Positions 1 to 11,919 of a stretch of 64,000 nucleotides of DNA are shown here, piece after piece (within the stretch, counting starts at the first letter, position 1; every line of letters starts with the position of its first letter). The stretch is from the NCBI GenBank assembly GCA_964057225.1, contig OZ059898.1:4216001-4280000 (forward strand), given 5' to 3'. The notes beneath the pieces were generated by a model. It made no database searches, was not told the origin of the DNA, and was given only the letters and a program-made list of their open reading frames with translations. The DNA is from Auanema rhodensis. Its lineage: Eukaryota > Nematoda > Chromadorea > Rhabditida > Rhabditidae. A program made the position numbers and the translations under genes.

Positions 1-919
1 GACCCCAAAAAGAAATTTTTTATGACCGGATATGTCGGGCAGCCGATATACAGAGAGCATCGCTCAAAAATCGTCTAAAACAGAATAAAGAGGTTTAATA
101 ATTATTCAAAAATGTAAAAAAATGTTTTTTCAGAAATTTGAACCTCCAACAGTACGTTCACCTTCTTTGGAATCACCTTCAATAGATTCCCAAACATATT
201 TGACTCCACCTACACTTCAAAGTATTATGTGTCTACCTAACAATGATGTCGTTTTATATTTAAATACATTTTTAATTAAAAAAACATTTTAGTTTTTAAA
301 ACCATTAGATATCAATCTAGTTCCGCCATCAACACCTACTAAACAAGAAGAAGAAATAAGATTGCCTGCTGAACGCATATTAGATCTTATGCAACTTGGA
401 TTTTCTTTTGATGAAGTTAAACAAGTATATCATTACTTTACATATTTCAATAGTATTTTTCTTTAAGATGACTGATCTTTTTGATCAATATAAAGATATA
501 ATGAAACCTCATAATCCAACGTTACAACAAGTTCTATCTCAGTTTTCAAACTTTATTTCTACTAACATTCCCGATCAGTTAAAACTTATATCATCAGCTT
601 TCAACTTACTGGAAATGGGATACAGTCGAAAAGAAGTTGCCAAAAGCTTGGCTCGTGAGGTAGGTATCAATAACTCTATTCATAGCCAATAAAAGGAGAA
701 ATGTAAGATATTGCTATATTAATTAATGATCAGGGGACCTGCCAAGTACAACGCGAACGACCGGAACTTGATGAATATGATAGGCCCTTGAAGATGTCAC
801 GTACTCAAAGAAACACATTAGATAGAGAAGACCGAGATGATGCAGAATATGACGCTTTGACGGAATCGTCTAATGGAAATCAGCAAGAAAACGCTCCAAC
901 CTCAGATGAACAAACGTGA
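1..919 (+). CDS. 3' part of a gene for a protein with two UBA-like segments (5' end outside window)
   Basis: Five exons can be joined with GT-AG introns: 1-72, 134-250, 293-424, 468-659 and 734-919, all in phase 0, ending at TGA 917-919; about 232 residues are visible. Two short helical segments resemble ubiquitin-associated (UBA) helices because each carries the (L/M)GF/MGY signature: one in exon 3 (LMQLGFSFDEVKQ) and one in exon 4 (LLEMGYSRKEVAKSL). The N-terminal visible part is rich in Ser/Pro and the C-terminus is acidic and Gln/Asn/Glu-rich, so probably disordered. The spacing of two UBA-like segments with a helical stretch between them is loosely like the SOUBA region of UBAP1 (an ESCRT-I subunit), but this is a guess and I do not recognise the family. 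The exon chain is well supported; the first exon is uncertain because its upstream border lies outside the window. The gene converges on the DCAF4 homologue. Confidence 0.6.
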
Positions 920-1788
920 CATAGAAATAATGCTATGATCGAGAAGTTCAAATCCAATTATTATCAAAACGATAGTCAACGGATTTTTGTAGATAATTGT
1001 CTATAATATAATTTAGTCAATTTTATGAATTAATTATTTATTAAGTAGGTTTACTAGTTACAATTCTAAATACTGAAGCCGCTGCTTCATCTACTTGATT
1101 AGGATATAGCTATTCCATCAACTGAATAATGTTCCTCTAATTTTCACATATCTCTCATAAAATTGATTTCTCATTTATAGAAGAAACCTTTCCAAACTGG
1201 AGAGAAGAATGCTATTAATTATAATTTGTATAACTTGATATGACATACATTTACCGTTCGAAATAATAATATCTGTGAAAAGTAGCAGATTTAAAGATTA
1301 AAGATTTTTATGATCTTATGAAACTTTTATGAGAAAAAAATTAATCAACCAACTAAATAATCCAAACTATCACAAAGTTATTATAGCAGAATCGCTTTCC
1401 TAATCATCTTCAGAATAACACTTATACGGAAAGAGAAACATGAAAAATGGAAACTTTTGAAATCTATAAAAGATTTGGCTGCAAACCATGTGTCACAAGC
1501 TCAAAATAAAGACCAGATTGAAATTAACCTCTTTTTTAAGTTTTATAATACAACTATGCCAAAATTAAATTTAATTAATATTTTAGAAGCACTATAATAT
1601 AATGCTTCGATATGATTTTGCCTTTTTTTGAAAAGGCTTAGTTTTTCAACCAGCTACAGTGATATAAGCAAGTATTGATACGGCTAAGATCTTCGAGAAC
1701 TATCCAAAAATTACAATTCTATACAAACTTTTTACAAATGTGTTAATAAGAGTATGCACCGAACCCGAAAAATGGAATAAGATGATTA
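920..1788. other. intergenic region between two convergent genes
   Basis: AT-rich sequence between the stop codons of the UBA-like gene and the DCAF4 homologue. I see no reading frame with coding character, no RNA gene and no repeat. It must hold both 3' UTRs. Confidence 0.5.
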
Positions 1789-4108
1789 CTAATGATGCAA
1801 AGGATGAACTCGGCAAGAATCTCCTACGGCAATAATGAGTCCAGCATTACCAGCACGACCACCCCAAGTGTCATTGTAAACAACTCTAGGGAAGTCGCTT
1901 CGCTTCTCAACAGGTCGAGCTGATGGAATCATGCAAAGTAAATTTCCAGAAGACAAGGACCAACCCCTAGTGTGCTCATCTTCTCCAACTTAAATAAAAA
2001 ACATTAATACAAAAAACCATAAACGTACGATAGCAACAAAAAAAAGTATATTAAGAACAAACCAGCGAAGAGAAAACGTTCTTGTCTATCAACATAAGCA
2101 GGTAAACGATAATGAGTATTTTTATGACCTTCAAACTTCATTATAGCTCTATCTGGTCTACGAAGATCCCATAATTTAAGCTGAACAAATACACTTTTCT
2201 TAATATAGTGCAAAAATTTAACCCCTTACCTGGCCTGAGAAGGTATCAGTAATAATACCATTTGGATGAGCAGACTGCAGTACACGGAGGTAGGATGCAT
2301 TGCGGGTTCCTGCATAAGTAATTAGAGATCATATTCATTATTGAGGACAATACCCTTCAGAGTTCCTGTTACATGTCTAGATGGCATGCGCAAGTCTGAT
2401 TGGATAACGTTCTCAGACCGCAAGCCCATGTAAATCAGGTTTCCATCCTGAAACAAACAAGAAAGAAATAAAATCATTTGAAATAAGAACACACGGGAGA
2501 AAACTGTTGACTGAGAACATTTCTTTTTTTACTAGAAATTAGAAAATGTTGTTCAGAAACTACATCCATAATTTTAGCGGAATCATTTAATCCTAAATAA
2601 TGAGTATTAATTTTCGAATTAGCTTCGTGAATAAACCCAAGGAAATTCTCATTTTGTTTCCTGACCAAGCACAGCTATATACAGATTGATCCATAGACCA
2701 TAAACTATTATAAATTGGACTATTTAAAATATCAATACTATCTGGAGAACAGAGTTCTGAAATTGGTTGCAGAAACACAGAACATCGAGTTCTCAGTCCA
2801 TGTACGGACATTCTAAAACGGTGTAATGAATATATGCAACAAATAAGAATGAGAAGAATAATCTTACCGTGTTCTCGCAGTGGCATAAAGACAGCATGTC
2901 ACATCCTTATCTACAGGTGCTATGCAAATATCTACCAAAGAAGGATCTCCCATCTCAGCCCAATGAGTAGAAGATTCAAACACAAGACCTTAAATGACAA
3001 AATAAAAACAATGTAGTTTATATCATACCCAATGTATTCAACGGGGTTTCCTCATTCTCTTGATCGGTCCTGCGTTCAGCTTCTCTCTTATTTTTACTGG
3101 AAAAAAAAATTAAGCCAAAAATGACAAAATAACAAACTCTGCTAAATCATCATCAACATGCACTTGAATTCCAATATTAGCTAAACGTTCTTTATTCATG
3201 GCATAATATTGGGTAGCCCAACAACTAAATAAATTAGTCCCATCAGCGGATGCTTCCATGAACTGACAACCTTTTAGTGAATAATAAGCAGTTAGCGGAT
3301 TCTACAACTTAATTTTATAACAAAATAAGGATAAAAATCAATTCACCTCATATATAACTGATGGATTTTTATTGATGTTAGCAATTCCCCCTTCAGTTAC
3401 TTTCAAACTAAATGTGTTACTCGAGATCCTTCCCAAACTCAAATCTGAATCACTAAATGAGCAAACGTTAATTATAAAAGATTACCACTCATGAGATGAG
3501 TAAGGGGAGTATAGCCAAACAAATTTGAACGAAGAGGATCCCTGTTGGCCCCAAATAAAGATAACCTTTTGTTTTCAAGGTCTACCCGTTTCTTATCAGC
3601 CAAAGTATGACCAGCAAGCTAGAAATGAAAAAAACAAAACTCAAATAGTAAAAAAAACAACTTACTCCTGATGTTTCACCTGCAATTTTAAAAAACTTTT
3701 TCGTTGTAGCATCATAATAGTACCCAGGAATATGAGGTTCTTTTTGGCTTGTAGTATCCAAGTTAACAGGTTCAGGATTGTTATGGGCAACTCTGTGCTG
3801 TCCTAAAATCAAACATAATGGTTTTCATAGTAACTAAAAACGATACTTCTATTCCATCTTTGCCTTGCTCTTCGGGCTGTTCCCTGTCTTTCAATTCTCT
3901 GAAACACATTTTTACAATATAAAATTTTAAAATTGCATACCCGACTACTATTAGGAACATTGGAAGTTATGCTCTGCATCCCTTAAACATATATATTAAA
4001 TTTGAAAACAACATGCAACGAACGTCGTTCACTACTAATCTGGGTAGGGTTAAGTCTTGGAGATCGTCTAGGCATGTGACTTCCATCATACATGTATCCA
4101 TCTACCAT
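1789..4108 (-). CDS. DCAF4: DCAF4 (WDR21) homologue, WD-repeat substrate receptor of CUL4-DDB1 ubiquitin ligase
   Basis: Fifteen exons on the minus strand, high to low: 4033-4108, 3941-3981, 3847-3898, 3666-3802, 3486-3618, 3347-3444, 3138-3301, 3029-3096, 2868-2988, 2637-2812, 2495-2592, 2354-2447, 2230-2309, 2063-2180, 1789-1988. Phases agree at every junction and give 551 residues; introns are 40-74 nt. Key matches to the DCAF4 family are PGYYYD near residues 82-87, SCAWS in the middle, LKLWDLRR near 447-454 (the WD/DxR box that docks on DDB1), and a C-terminal TRGWSL repeat followed by a GGRAGNAGLIIAVG segment corresponding to the family's C-terminal strand. DCAF4 proteins form a beta-propeller and recruit substrates to CUL4-DDB1. 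Start chosen as the first ATG in frame with exon 2. Human DCAF4 is about 495 residues, so length fits. Splice choices in exons 6, 8 and 14 had alternatives; I took those that keep the frame and the family match. Confidence 0.87.
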
Positions 4109-5792
4109 ACTTAAGAAATGATCATTAAAAGATAATAATGTGATGTAGACAAAAAACATATAGAGGCCAATATACTAAGCATGCACAAACAAAAATATCA
4201 ATACACGCATTCGCCTATAGATATAAGCAAACCATTAGAAAGAATGATTCTAGTTTTACCACATAAAAAACTCAATACCATTCCAATGGGATGGATCGAT
4301 ACTAATGTTATCTCTTCAACATAGATCCATACAATCGGTTTTGTTATCCAAAATGTGGAAGCAGCAACACAACAAAAACCCGTTGCATTTGCCTTCAAGT
4401 CATATGTTCTGCCATTTCTCTGATGCCCCCCGTGAGGATGAAAATCATTCCGCAAATAAACTACGTATCGAGGCAGTACAGTAAAGTAATATTATGAATA
4501 CTTGCAGTTAGAAAATATGAATAAATATGATTTTTTTTAACCAAAATTATGGCAGTATGAATGTGTTTTAAAATTAACAAGTGTAATGTATTCTATATTT
4601 TCACGTTTAACAATGTAAACACAGCGAAACTCATATTCTTGACTCGTAAATCTTGAATATTATGGAAACTCAATAATGATTGGTGAAAATAATGCTGTAT
4701 ATAATTAATAATAGGCTATTATCATGATATAATTTTGAAATAGTAATAGTCAGAATTGTATGAGTCGAGATAAGAAGAAATAGAATATATGCGAACGACA
4801 GAATTATCTATACAAAGCAGTATTGCTTTTTTTTATTTTTTGATAAAAATTAATTTACTTCATATGAATAATTATTCTTAAAAAATTTAAAAAATGTCTT
4901 AGGAGGAAGCAAATATTTCTGAGGAAAATAATAATACTACTAAGATGTAATCTGATAATACTATAACGTGTGGTACGTGAATCTTAAATGTGTAATCATT
5001 AATAAACTCCAACGATTAATGAACGGTTGTTTTTAAGTTTCCTTCTTGTAATGTCATATTTGAATGAATACACAATTCAGTTCACAATTATGTTTTTCCC
5101 CTTGGAAGACGTTTACAGTAAGATATTTCCACAGTCTTTTTTTCGAAGGCGAGAAGCTGTGAGTTTGAAGGGTGCTTTGTAACGATCTGAATACAATAGG
5201 TGGTGAACATTTATTTGTAAGCACTTCGAAATTAGAAAACAATTTTCCCAACAAATAATTCTATAACACTGAAAAAGAAATTATGTTCCATTTGCTCTTC
5301 TGCGTCTATGACAAAGCAGAAACGTAGTATCCCTCATCTATCGTTTGACTTTAGAATATCTTCTTTCCATTGCACACATCTTCTAGTCTATCCCATTCTA
5401 TTGCATATCCCTTATCTTTCTCTCTTTTTCTGTATAGTTTCATCTGTTCCTACCTTCTTCACTCATTTTCTCTTTCCTTCATATCTTTCTCTTCTTTCTC
5501 TTAAGCTCCACCTTCCCCTTCCTTGTGAAATGCTCAGCTTTTTGTTCCTCATTTGAATCCATGCTTGACTCTTTGCTCCGCATTTCTACAACCATCTGAT
5601 CCATTTAAAAAAATTTCTGATTTTAACATATTTTTGTATATAAATATATTTTTATTATTTTATATAAATGAGAATTTTTGATTTAAATATGTATATTTTA
5701 TAAATTTTATTGAATATATTTTGCTTTTCCACATACTTATAACATATTTGTTTGTATGCCTTCAATATACCAGCTTTCACCCTCTATTACAG
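4109..5792. promoter_or_regulatory. divergent intergenic region (promoters of DCAF4 homologue and methyltransferase)
   Basis: About 1.7 kb between two genes that start away from each other, so both promoters should lie here. The only structure I see is a strongly pyrimidine-rich stretch on the + strand (annotated separately). Open stretches at 4198-4455 (-) and 5054-5254 (-) show no recognisable domain and no good splice context, so I do not call them genes. Confidence 0.4.
5385..5535 (+). repeat. pyrimidine-rich low-complexity tract
   Basis: About 150 bases dominated by C and T (runs of CTTTC, TTCTT and TCTCTT), directly upstream of the methyltransferase gene. Such tracts can form unusual DNA structures or bind GAGA-type factors on the opposite strand; nothing here proves a function. 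Confidence 0.5.
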
Positions 5793-8046
5793 ATGAGCAC
5801 TGTTGAAAACGATAACCAGTCTACGAAACACTCACCAGCTGATTATAATACATCTTTTAACCCTGATGCTTATCTGCAGCATTATTTTAGCAAGTTGGTT
5901 TTACAGTTTGGCTACTATTCCATAAAAGTATTTTGTTAAATACATATAATTTCCAATCATTTTCTTTAAGAGAAAATCATTTTTTAAATTTAAAATTTGA
6001 TAATCTTAATTAATTTTAAACTTTATGAAGTCTCAAAAAGAAAAAGGTATATCTTTTTCATCTGTTTAGCTTTTATGAGCTTAAAAAATCGCTCTTTGTG
6101 CTTGGAAAAAGAAGGCGAGAAGAGTGCAGGTCAAACATCGCAAAATCCAATGTCGAAAATGACATCAGAGACTGAACTAAATATTCAAAAAAACGAGGCT
6201 CTTCAGCTGTAAATATAAAAGTGAAGAAAAAAAAACATTCGAGTAAGCTAATTGGTTAAGTGAAAGAAGAAGAGAATGTAATGAAGGACCTGTGTCAACG
6301 ATACTTCACAAGTATCGAAGTACAAATTGAAAAAAATCTTCTTATCACATTATTTCGATTAATCAAGTATCACTCAAAAAATATTTTTATTTATTATAAA
6401 GAAGTAAAAGAAAACTATTTATCTTCGAATAATTTTAATAACATTCATTTAAAACATATTTTTATTTTAATTATCACTGTTAATTCTTAAAATAATTTAT
6501 AATTTTCAATATGAAATAATCTTTCTCTAAGTTGGAATTTTCAAAGTAATAAGCTTATTAGAAGGAATAAATCATTTTATCAAAATACTCTATATTGTTG
6601 GTTTAGGGACTCAATTGAGGATGGAACACGTGTTTCATTATTCGCTCTTCCTGTTTTTGCTCATTTGATGATGCAGAGTATGCTTCCTCATGAACGACAG
6701 ACACTTCTAGATGTTGGTGCAGGTGGATATAGTTATAGTTTGGGCTGCAAATCTATTTCTTTTTCAGGACCTACTGTTTATACTGCTCTGTGCTTTCGAA
6801 GTGTGGTTAAACAAATATATTTGGCTGACTTTGTAGAGAAAAACCTGGACATTTTGAAAGACTGGATAGATCATAAAGATAATATGATTGATTGGTTTCC
6901 TACTATTCGTGTAATTAAGAGGTTTACAATAGATTATAAAATGCATTTAGTTCCTATCTTGCTTTCTAGAACTGAAGGAGGACCGCCATTCAGTGAAAAA
7001 GAGTTAGAAGAATGCGAGGATCTAGCTAGAAAGTTGGTGAAAGCTGGAGGAGTACTGTATGCCAACGTTCATGAACATCCCACAGTACCAAATTTGCCAA
7101 TTGAGCAAGTTTGTAAATGAATTATAAACTATATAATATTCTGAATAATAATAGGTTGACATATTGGTTACAATTTTTACATTAGAAAGTGCTTGCCGAA
7201 CATACCAGCAATACATTGATTGCCTGAAAAATACTGTAATTTATTGTTATTATATTTTAAATAGTATAACATGTGTTTTAAGACAAGTCCTTTGAGATCT
7301 GGTGGTCGTCTTGTGCTTGGTTCTGTTCTGGAAGACGATGCTTACAATTCAGGCAAACAGGTTCATTTTTTCGTTTTCAATATTTCCGTAAGACCATTGA
7401 AAGGGAGTTCAAAACAGAAAAAGGAAGATAAGAGATAAGAGATAAGTCTTTGAAAAAGAATCCAAAAGTTCTCAAACTGTGAATATCGCAACAAACCAAA
7501 CAGTGATACTTGAAAACGAAAAGGGATATGGAGGAAGTTCCCGACAACAATTGTCTCTAAGTAGTTCTATTGTCCTAATGATATCAGCAATTGGATTTCG
7601 CAGAGTTTTCAGTGGAAAATATTTCTTTACACTTACCAAGATCTTTTCTCTTTTCTTTTCTCTTTAATCTTCTCTCTTTCAATCATTTTCTTACTTTTTA
7701 AGATAAGGTATGACGGGATGTGTAGAGTTGGCATATCTCGTAGTTCCTCAAATTTCCTTGCATTACTTGCAGTCCCATGTTGGACGGCATAGGTTTCTTC
7801 TCTCTCAAAAGTTAATAGGATATTGTGAAAACTTTAAAAACAAATGTTTGGTAAAAAGAGAAAAGATTTTACAGCATGTAACTCTCGAAATTCAATAGAA
7901 AATTACAGGTAATATTTCATCTTCTCAATTTATCAGAAGAGAAAATACTGAATGCTCTGGAACTAATCGGAATGGATTTGAATACAATCAAGAAATATGT
8001 TTTACAAGATGAAGGAGTAATGTTCCTTATGATTACAAAACTATAA
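5793..8046 (+). CDS. NNMT/PNMT/TEMT-family SAM-dependent N-methyltransferase
   Basis: Six exons: 5793-5893, 6607-6722, 6768-7108, 7155-7235, 7283-7360, 7909-8046 (TAA 8044-8046), giving 284 residues, the usual family length. The N-terminal segment (FNPDAYLQHYF) is the typical family opening. The SAM-binding motif I LLDVGAG lies at residues 67-73 and is split by a 45-nt intron after GCAG. An acidic strand end (IYLADF) follows; VDILVTIFTLESAC starts at residue 187 and the GGRLVLGSVLEDDAYNSGK loop lies near 220-238, typical of this family. The family transfers methyl groups from SAM to small amines such as nicotinamide or phenylethanolamines; the substrate here cannot be deduced. The protein is probably cytosolic (no signal peptide). 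Intron 1 (713 bp) and intron 5 (548 bp) are long for this locus. The ATG directly follows a 3' splice-like TTACAG. Confidence 0.88.
7427..7446 (+). promoter_or_regulatory. three tandem GATAAG sites in intron 5
   Basis: Three GATAAG copies spaced exactly 7 bp apart inside the long fifth intron of the methyltransferase. GATAAG is the core site of nematode GATA factors such as the intestinal ELT-2. It may be an intronic enhancer or simply a short tandem repeat. Confidence 0.3.
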
Positions 8047-8612
8047 AGAAATTAATTATTGACGAAAAGAAATAGTATGACATACATCTGTATTATTATA
8101 GAATAATTGATTAATATTTTTGTTACAGTAGTATATAGAATCTCATCCACTTTCCATCTCCTCTTTTATTCATTTCATGATAATCTAATCCAATAATATT
8201 TCACTCAATATAGTCTTAACATGTATCTTATAATTATCAATTAAGTACTATGTAAAACTATAATGGATTTTTTCTAGAGAAAATTGAAAAAATTCTAGGG
8301 TTTTTCTAAAAATGTTGATAGTCTGAAATATTTTTGGAATGCGTGTGTTTGTTTAGGAATTTTTATCTTTACTTCAGTATTTATTATGTAATTTTTTTGT
8401 GATAAATAGTAGTTGTAACTTTATACATTTAGTATATATAAACTATATATATACATATAGTTCAATAAATATTTTTTATTATTTTAAATTATCAGAGAAG
8501 TATTATATCTTAGACAAAACAATAAATACTAGAGTTCAATGAGATCAGAAGAATCCTATGAGAAGAATTAAAGTTTTTTGTATTTTAAAATTGAAACTAT
8601 TAAAAAAGAATA
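8047..8612. other. intergenic region between two convergent genes
   Basis: Very AT-rich sequence between the stop codons of the methyltransferase (+) and the acid phosphatase (-). It contains AATAAA on the + strand at about 8465 and TTTATT (AATAAA on the minus strand) at about 8474, which could serve as polyadenylation signals. No coding sequence seen. Confidence 0.45.
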
Positions 8613-10332
8613 TTATTGATATTCTTTTGAAATAGATGTAAAATAGAAATAAATAACAAAAAGAACATTAATTGATATTATAATATTATATATTATATTT
8701 ATATTTTGTTTTGATGATGATGATATAGATCGACGATATATATTTTGAGGTTTAAATATACAAAGTGATTCAAATTCTTCTCTATTTCTTATAATTACTG
8801 GATCTATAGCTATACGATATAGATGTAATGGACATAATTCATTTGAACATCCAGGAATCAACATCGTATATGGTTCATATACAGTAGAATTACGAAAAAG
8901 TACCTAAACTATAAAATAAATAAAATAATATAATTATATAATACCTTTATATAATGATTATTTGATATTTTGTGAAGTTCAAATATTAAAGCAGAAGCAT
9001 AAGGAGGTAATAGTTCATTTGATATACCTAATGTATACATTAGTGAAGTTATTGTTGCATCATGCTAAATATAAATATAATTATACTGTAGTTTATAGAT
9101 ATTTCAACTAACTGTTGAATATAGAGACATTTTTCGTTTTGTGTTTTTCACAATTTTTTCTTCGAATTCATTAAATAATTGTCCAACTAAATATCCTGTT
9201 CGAAGTTTACTTTTCATAAAACTATTAAAAGTTTCCATACGATTCTAAATATTTTAACATTAAAATAATATCAATGATAACTATATATATAGTTAACTTA
9301 CTTGTCTTTTCAATTCTATAATTACATCAAAAACTGTAATATTGAGTTCTAATCTCTCAAATAACCATGACGGTTGTATTAATCCATTCGCATACTATAA
9401 TTTCTATTTTTAGTTTGATAATTACATATATAGAATGTTTCTTTTATTTGTTTTCTTAATAATAAAATTGAAAAAACGTGTTGAGTAAAAGTTTTGAATT
9501 GTATAACTTTCGTTTCTTTCTTTAATCAACTCGTGATTATGATTAATGGGGTGGAGCGGAACCAACATTTTTGATAAGGAATGTGGATTTTTGATCTCGA
9601 AAAACAGAAAAAAGTATAATTTACCTCTCTAAATACTGTATTGTAAAGATTACTGATAGTGTCCATGTGAACATGCATCCCTGTTTTATTGGTCAGGAAA
9701 TTGAAAAATTCAGAATAGTCTTTGTTTCTTTTTTCATACAATTTTTTCTTATCATTTTGAACCAAATGATCAGCTGTAGCACATGGCAAACTTGTAGGCT
9801 TAAGTAACTAGAATATATTATAATTAATAATAATAAAACAAATATATATATAATTAACTTACAAGATCTTGTTTATAGCTTGAATACGTATGAATCGGTA
9901 CAAGTTCATTGGGGAATAACGTTTTAGTAACACCCATTGCTGTTTCAATGCAACGATCTTTGTCACTGGATCGAGCATAAACCTATATAAATTGAAAATA
10001 CAAAGATTATCAGTTTCCTACTTACTGTCTTCCTATTAACATCATTAATCAATTTTCTTTGCAAAGTATATCGATTTCTAAGAAAGTTGCCTAATTCTTG
10101 AGCTTGTTCGTAGCCCTGATTCGTAAGTTGACTATATCCTCTAAGCCAAGAATTTTCATCATGAATATCGAATGGATAAGAATAAGATGGAGCTCTATCT
10201 CCATGACTAAAATAACATAAATAAATTCATATAATTATAATGATAATAAACTGACCGAAAAAGGACTTGAACCATTTCCAACTCAGCTTCCACAATGGCT
10301 ATGAATAAAAAAAACAAGAAGAAAACGTTCAT
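8613..10332 (-). CDS. histidine acid phosphatase, secreted/membrane-anchored
   Basis: Eight exons on the minus strand: 10256-10332, 10026-10206, 9863-9982, 9625-9807, 9302-9394, 9113-9244, 8945-9064, 8613-8903; the frames close and give 398 residues. The first 16 residues are a clear signal peptide ([16 protein letters not shown]). The catalytic RHGDRAP motif is at 26-32 (nucleophile His27; Arg26 and Arg30 bind phosphate) and is split by intron 1. Arg90 and the proton donor pair His263-Asp264 (HDATI) complete the active site. Cysteines in the C-terminal part (CSNELC) match the family's disulfide region. A hydrophobic stretch at about 370-390 followed by a short tail suggests a C-terminal membrane anchor, as in lysosomal-type ACP2 and many nematode acid phosphatases. 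It hydrolyses phosphomonoesters at acid pH in the gut lumen, on the cell surface or in lysosomes. No broken or missing key residues. Confidence 0.92.
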
Positions 10333-11779
10333 CTTTGTAAAAAGTAATGGAAGCTCAAGCTCTATTCAGAAGAGAGAAGTGTCTTCTATTAGCTTAGAGA
10401 ACAATAGTTGAAAGAGTATAAACAGTAAATGATAACAAATCGAGGAACATTTTGATTTATATACTTTGTTGCAAGTGCCTTGAGGCGGTCTTCAGCTTTC
10501 TCTTCTACTTGCTTTCATTTTCTGACTTCCTTCTCTCTCTTTTTCATATTATTTTTCATAGATTCTCATGATAAGGAAGATGAGGGGGTAAGAACTTGAA
10601 GCTGTCGAAGACAGACATACCGATAGCAGAGTAAATTGCCGTTCTCAGACTTGCCAGACAAATACATTTAAATCTTCAAAACTATTTAACTTTGTTTTTA
10701 AAACAAATTTTTGATCATATAATCATCATATTTATCATTTAACAATGAATAGCAAGAAAAATAATAAAAGAGAAATAGTTAAGTCACATGCTTGATATGC
10801 TCATTCATATCACAAAATAGTGAAAAATGTCATATCATTGACTTCATTTATAATTTCAAATTTTATAATTTATAGTAGATTATATAATAATTTTTTAATA
10901 TTATGAATGATATCATAATTATATTATAAATATCACATATTATATTTTCCTTATTTATTGCTTATATTACATATTTCTATTGTATTTTCTATTTTATAGT
11001 TTATCATTATTACAATTTCGTTGACTTTTCTTCAATTTTTTTGAAAAAAAGAAAAATGTTTTTGTATTTGGTCAATGTTTTCTTGAAAATAGTTAACTAT
11101 TACCATGATAAGTAACAAGAAGAGAAAGAATTTGATTTGTCAAAGACGGATAGAATTATCGAATTATTTTGAAGAATCATTGGAATGTTATAAGCTTTCG
11201 GTGCTTTGTAAGTACGTCAAATATTTCTTTTCAAGATTTTGGAACACTTTGATTTGGAATTCATAAAACATGAAAAGTTGTTGATAATGTTTTAAAATGT
11301 TCAATAAACATATATTTGTACGGAGTATATGTGTTAAATTAAGCTTATATTACATTTTGCAGAATTGAATGACTTTATCAAAACAATTTATACAAACAGA
11401 TTGAATTCCCGTATGAAGTTGAAGGCTCATTTTAAAATGACAACATTAGACGGACATCTTATCACAATTAAAAAAAAACTGAATGAGAAAAAGAACCACG
11501 TACGATTCAAGTGTAATTGTCCCGTTATCAAAGAAAACTATACATAAAAGTATACAAAGTCCAATTTTAACTAAAAAATGGAGTAGCAATAGGGGGAAAA
11601 ATGAAAGACCCTGAGGCAAATTATTGATAGCCGAATATCAAACGACTAGTTACATTACAACTACTTCAAATTATATCAAAGAATCAAAGAAATAAGCATA
11701 GTTAAGAGATTCCATATGAGCTATATACTTGGAAACAAACAGATTCTGATGGTTATTAAATCTTATCTTTTTTAAACAG
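10333..11779. other. intergenic region between acid phosphatase promoter and satellite edge
   Basis: The first few hundred bases upstream of the phosphatase should contain its promoter; TGATAA-type GATA sites occur near 10,428 and 10,570, in keeping with (not proof of) intestinal expression. A pyrimidine-rich patch lies near 10,495-10,555. The rest is AT-rich without a convincing gene. A possible exon pair (11,105-11,207 and 11,363-11,547) has good splice signals but creates a stop at the junction. Confidence 0.4.
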
Positions 11780-11919
11780 AAATACTCTGAGGTTGGGTAT
11801 TCTGTGACTTTTCAAATTTCAGGAAAAAAGGTTTATATAGACCCCATCCACAAGATTTGTTCACAAAAAAGTTCAGGCTGTAGGCACGTTGTGTCCGGTG
11901 ATTGTTCGATTTTGTCAAA

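Noticed and set aside
4198-4455. 85-codon minus-strand open frame upstream of the DCAF4 homologue
   Set aside because: No recognisable domain, no clear splice link to the DCAF4 exons, and the DCAF4 frame already has a good ATG at 4108.
5308-5556. 82-codon open frame (+)
   Set aside because: Produced by the pyrimidine-rich tract, which lacks stop codons by composition; the peptide is a run of Phe/Leu/Ser/Pro.
5997-6490. Open frames inside intron 1 of the methyltransferase
   Set aside because: The exon 1 to exon 2 join is in phase and gives the family sequence without them; low-complexity Lys/Glu/Ile-rich peptides.
7479-7898. Open frames inside intron 5 of the methyltransferase
   Set aside because: Exons 5 and 6 join in phase 0 and continue the family C-terminus, so this is intron sequence.
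11105-11547. Possible two-exon small gene next to the satellite (ATG at 11105, GTAAGT at 11208, TTTTGCAG before 11363)
   Set aside because: Splice signals look good, but joining the exons creates a TAA at the junction and the peptide resembles nothing I know.
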